The notes under the pieces were generated by a model. The model was not told the DNA's origin. It made no database searches and worked only from the letters and a program-made list of their open reading frames with translations. A stretch of 64,000 nt of DNA from Dichotomocladium elegans. Its lineage: Eukaryota > Mucoromycota > Mucoromycetes > Mucorales > Lichtheimiaceae. Numbering within the stretch: position 1 is the stretch's first letter; every line of letters begins with the position of its first letter. Below, piece by piece: positions 59,992 through 64,000 of the stretch. Location of the stretch: assembly GCA_025716815.1 (NCBI GenBank), contig JAIXMN010000023.1:186001-250000 (forward strand), given 5' to 3'. The position numbers and the translations under genes were made by a program.

Positions 59992-60720
59992 TCAAGAGGA
60001 TGATAGTGCCGCAGCAGAAGTAATCGAATGAGGTGATTTGGCGTGACGTTTCATATCGTGCTTGCGCGCAAACCGTTTTCCGCATAGAGGACATGCGAAC
60101 TTCTTTGGGCGATTTGGGTCATGCGTGAGGATGTGCTCCTTCATGTTATTGGCGCGGTTGCTGGTGTGAGGGCAATACAGGCATCGATGGAGCCGAGGCC
60201 GCCGCTGTTGCTTCGAATTCCGCGCCGCAGATGTGTAAGGCGCTGAAGGCATCGTCGGCCGTATGGATGAGGCCTGCGACAGTGCACATGATGATGGTGG
60301 TGGTGATGTCTCGATGACCTCATGAAATTCCTGAGGATCGACGACGGGTACCGGCTCGAACATGAAGAGATCTTCGAGAGAAAGGTCAGGGAGCTGATGA
60401 GACGCATGTTGATAGTATGTGGGGTCTACGATATAAGGATCTACTGGAGATAGTGGGGTGGATGTTGAAGAGGGACAGAGGAACGAGTCTATGCCAGAAT
60501 ATCAGCATGGCCGCTCGACATATGGACAGATAACATACCTTTTTCGGGCGACAAGGAGTAGAGACTGTCATCGCTTGCAGAGAAGGGCGAAAAGACAGCA
60601 GTCGCAGCTGTCATCGCCGTGTGTGCGACAGGAATGGCTCCGGAGAGCTGGTCTGATGGTGGCGAATAGGGCACCAGATCGACCGACAATAGCCCGGATT
60701 CCTGTGGAGAGGCGACGAAG

Positions 60721-60753
<33 letters not shown>

Positions 60754-60926
60754 AGTTCTGGAGACAGCAACGGGAATTGCTGATCACGAAAGCAGATGTT
60801 ACCACTGTCAGTTTCGTCGATGAACGATTTGGCCTTATAATCGAGGTCTTCATACGTGATAAGGGTGGGGATTGGGTTGCCAAGAAAATAAGCTTCGTCA
60901 AAAGAGGTATGTGATGGAAAAGCCAT
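59992..60926 (-). CDS. C2H2 zinc-finger transcription factor with acidic/Gln-rich N terminus
   Basis: Two exons (60926-60539 and 60488-59992) give 294 residues; the 50-nt intron has GTATGT and CATAG ends. The first two thirds are acidic and Ser/Pro/Gln-rich (a run of about ten Gln, CTG repeats on the + strand at 60721-60752), a likely activation region, with SPVDPYIVDPTYY and LSLEDLFMFEPVP patches. The last about 60 residues carry two C2H2 fingers (CLYCPHTSNRANNMKEHILTH and CPLCGKRFARKHDMKRHAKSPH) linked by a basic spacer. Two C-terminal fingers with RKHDMKRH helices are typical of fungal regulators of the Crz1/stress type; the exact family cannot be fixed. The ATG at 60926 is the first in frame. 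Confidence 0.85.
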
Positions 60927-61926
60927 TCGCAGGGAGTTGAAAGTGCGTGTTAGTGTCAAGAAAAGATTATTCTATTTGTGGCAGAGACGATGCGTCCAAA
61001 TCAAGTAGATGGGTTGGGTACTCTTGCAGGAGAAAAGGCTGCTTTTATATGATTTTCTAACGCGTCCCATTTCGGGGTAAGTATGCAGCTGACTTCTAAA
61101 TTGTGGTCATTTGAATGAAGGTTACATCACCCAAAAAGGGTGGGGGAAGGGGTGTATGCAACTGTGAGAACAGTAAGAGCGAAGCGATGAATAATATAAC
61201 AAGGATTCCATCGTCATGTTTGGGAAAATGCCAAGGACAGGGGCGGGGCAGACGGCCTGTCTGGCTGCCTCTGTCTGCTGCTGTGGCTCTTCTATTTTGA
61301 ATTCATCAAAATAAATGAGGAGACTGCCGCGCATTCTCGATGCCAAGAAAAGGGGGGTGTGGAGGGGTTCGTGCTCTCTACCCTCGCTTTCTCGTTCATT
61401 CTGTTTTCTAGCTTGGGAAGACCTGGAGAAAAATAGAATGGAACCCTTCAACTGATTTCTAGAAACCGACCCTTCTAAAAAGAAGCTGGGTAATTCATAG
61501 AAAGTCTTTAAAAAGAGTTGAAGGGTGCTCAAGCTTTATGACCCTTCGTGCGACATTCATTCGACCGGATTGGGTCGAGTAAGCCTCTTGTGGCCAAAGG
61601 AGGAATGGCGTTTACACCAATCGTGGGCTTCCGCGATGTGGCTTGTACATAATACTCGGTCCCCTTTGACATCATCGTATCCGGTCCTATTTTCCGGGCT
61701 GCGTCACACAAAGAAAACATGTTCGGCCACTTTTTGCTACTTCCATGTGGTGATGCTGCTGCTGCTGTCGTCGCTTGCTGCTGCAGCGAATCCCAGCTGC
61801 ACCCAATACCGGTGGGCGATAAAGAAATATGCTTTTTCTTAAAATAGATCCATGCTCATCAGCCACCGCCGCATTCTTATGTTCTGTCTGTTTCTATTTC
61901 GGGTACTTTGCACGCTTCCCCCCTCC

Positions 61927-61961
<35 letters not shown>

Positions 61962-63459
61962 GCCTTCGTCTTCCTCTCCTTTTTTTTTCTTTTGTTTAGT
62001 ACACTGGCAGATTTGAATTACCGCACGTGGCAGTTTCGGCGTCGCACTTGTCTGACACGTGGAACAAAGTTAGTGTGAGGAAGAGGTGCGCAGGGTAATC
62101 GCGCATTCCCCTGGCTACGGTATCTAAACAAGAACTTTGATTTTCACCCAATCTCTCAGCTCATATGTTTTACTATTTAAGGTTGCTCAGCAGCTTTTTT
62201 TTCTGATGGGAAGAACCGTCAAAAAAAAAGGGTGGGTGAATATTGTACATTTTTCTTTTAGAGGAAATGCGAATATGTATAAAAAAGAAAAAGTCAGGAG
62301 GTGTATCTTCGAGGTCATCTGACTTTTCCTTTTTTCGACGATTGCATTATGATATGAAAGTGATCAAAGCACGGTTCGGCTATTTTTCTCCATGTTTATC
62401 CAGAGCAGACAGAATGAGTGGGGCTCGGCCAATGGTCAATCGACTGCGGAGCAAATGACAAATCTGCCCTTTGCGTCTGCGGTATGTATGTCAACACAGT
62501 CGCATTCATCATTGCGATTCTGTAATGCGCGCTCGTTCACCGCTATCTCTTTGTGCAAAAGAACTGTGTGAGTCTTGGTTTAATTATCAGCCGTTATCTG
62601 TCATACAAAATGACGCTATTAAAGCAGCGCTTGTCCAACATGATTCCATTATGTCGTCGTTTTGTTCTATTCAGGGACCATGTGATATTCGATGGATTTA
62701 TTGACATCCCGCTCATCATCTCCATGGTATGGCCGATGCTCTTCTTACTCCCTCTCTCAAGCAAACATATGCCATCCACCTTTTTTTGAAGCCAGGTACA
62801 ATATGCACTAGGATTGGACATCCTCCCTCTTCTTCTCGCTTGTTCCTTGAGCCCAATGATACTCTGTCCACGCAGAATGTCATGTTGTAGACCCTTTCTA
62901 GTTATGCGTCGTTACCCGTGTCATTCACCGCCACTATGCCAAGAAGCCATAAATTCGTAATGCGCGCCTTGCTTGTTTGCTATGCGCTTCATTGCTATAT
63001 TTATATGCATCCTGAGTTTTGGTCAGGTCTTGGCAACTTGGTATCCCGATAAGAGGTTATCAGCTTTCGCAAGCCTTGAATCTAATTGGATGAGAAAAGG
63101 GTGCCTGCGAGGCCCAGGATAGGTGGACATTTTATACAGTCAATGGGCTCAATCTTGGGCGTGTCATGTGACTTAGGGTCTGCATAGGGTTCCGTCAGTC
63201 TAAAGGTTGTTTGTGCTCCGCGCGAGCCTGTTGGGCGTTCATGGATAATGCAATTGGCCCCAAAGCGAGGGGCGGGTTTTGATTTGCGTTCCCAAATAAG
63301 GAAACCTCTCGTGCATTAGGAACGAGCCCAAAAGCCCTCACTCATCTGGAGCACCACACATGCGCACGTACTTCTTTCTTTTCTCGCCCTCTCTTTCCTT
63401 TGCTCCGTCCCTTCTCTCTTTTGTTTTTATCTTATTCCATATATAAGAAAAAAGAGGTT
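60927..63459. other. Intergenic, 2.5 kb; no gene recognised
   Basis: Divergent space between the zinc-finger gene (-) and the TLC gene (+). It holds a CA repeat at about 61930-61960. Open frames are short and without motifs. A CT-rich tract at about 63368-63420 precedes the TLC start. Confidence 0.45.
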
Positions 63460-64000
63460 ATGCAAGTCCTTGATACTGTATTCGACGCTCTTGAGCTGCC
63501 GGCGCTCAAGGCCCACTGGCACGTTGTCCTCCTCTCGACGGCTGCTTTCCAGTCGATTTATCTGCTTTCTGCACTTATTTCGCCCGTCATCTTTGCAAAG
63601 CGCTTCCAATTCTTTTCAGGCGTAAGTAGATCGATGACAGCCTTGCTCAGATTCAAGAACAACACGAGAAACTGATGATGCATGGGACAGTATACACCTA
63701 CCAACTGGCATGTCCACGTCGTATCCTCAGTGCACTCGATCCTCATCTCACTCGGCTCGCTCTATATCCTCTTTTACGATACCGAATTGGCTGCGAACAG
63801 AGTGTTTGGTTACAGCCCCTTTGCATCCGACATTTATTCTGTATCTTGCGGGTAAGTGATGCTCTTGTGCTCTCTCTCTCTACCCCTCTTTGCCTCTCCC
63901 TTTGTACGCTCAAAGGAGGTGGAATGGGCGATGCATGCCCTAAGATCGGTACTTGCATGGTTTTGGGACTTAACTGAAGGGAGCGGATCCACAGGTATTT
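63460..64000 (+). CDS. TLC-domain membrane protein, 5' part (cut by window end)
   Basis: Exons 63460-63621 and 63691-63851 are complete, and a third begins at 63995 after CCACAG, its first codons restoring CGYF. The product starts with a hydrophobic segment (HVVLLSTAAFQSIYLLSALI) and a basic loop. It continues with NWHVHVVSSVHSILISLGSLYILF and NRVFGYSPFASDIYSVSCGYF. The WHVHVVSSVH and FGYSPFA blocks are characteristic of TLC (TRAM-LAG1-CLN8) proteins of the TMEM56/TLCD4 group rather than ceramide synthases, which have a Lag1 motif. TLC proteins sit in the ER or plasma membrane and act on or bind lipids. The remaining helices are outside the window. Confidence 0.82.

Overview
The window reads as a stretch of fungal nuclear chromosome. 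Genes carry many short introns (about 50-240 nt, GTAAGT/GTATGT donors), mRNAs often start behind CT-rich tracts, and neighbours lie in all orientations with no operons. A LEUNIG-type LUFS/WD40 corepressor, a LITAF-domain protein, SNAPC3 and a Ste12-style zinc-finger module suggest an early-diverging fungus. Mucoromycota, probably Mucorales, is the best guess, but this is inference from gene content only. No CRISPR array, rRNA or tRNA gene was recognised.

Layout. 0-17 kb is gene-dense: an RS-domain WGKYG protein (+) converging on the ribosome-biogenesis factor Nop4/RBM28 (-); a single-pass membrane protein with repeated LF motifs (+); the U3 snoRNP WD40 protein Utp4 (+); a 1,236-residue LEUNIG-like corepressor with a long polyQ tract (+); and a LITAF zinc-ribbon protein (+). 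17-23 kb is a repeat graveyard holding a decayed LINE-like segment and a decayed Tc1/IS630 transposon. 23-37 kb holds UDP-glucose dehydrogenase (+), guanine deaminase (-), a Cys-rich membrane protein (+), a TBC Rab-GAP (+), the vacuolar iron transporter Ccc1 (+) and SNAPC3 (-). 37-42 kb is a second graveyard with an inverted copy of the same transposon. 42-64 kb holds DAHP synthase (+), a small coiled-coil SGF29-like protein (+), the retromer subunit Vps35 (+), calmodulin (-), glutathione synthetase (-), two C2H2 zinc-finger factors (+ and -) and the 5' part of a TLC-domain membrane protein (+) cut by the window end.

The genes do not form one pathway. They are mostly housekeeping: rRNA processing (Nop4, Utp4), snRNA transcription (SNAPC3), trafficking (Vps35, TBC GAP), wall sugar supply (UGDH), purine salvage, aromatic amino acid and glutathione synthesis, iron storage and calcium signalling. 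The most notable signals are GC-AG introns (in calmodulin, the WGKYG gene and probably the SGF29-like gene), the LEUNIG-like protein with its two Gln-rich repeats, an acidic insert in Vps35, a duplicated two-finger module, and a pair of inverted transposon copies flanking a six-gene block. I found no strong case for a wholly new multi-gene system. Exon junctions were placed by hand and checked for reading-frame continuity.
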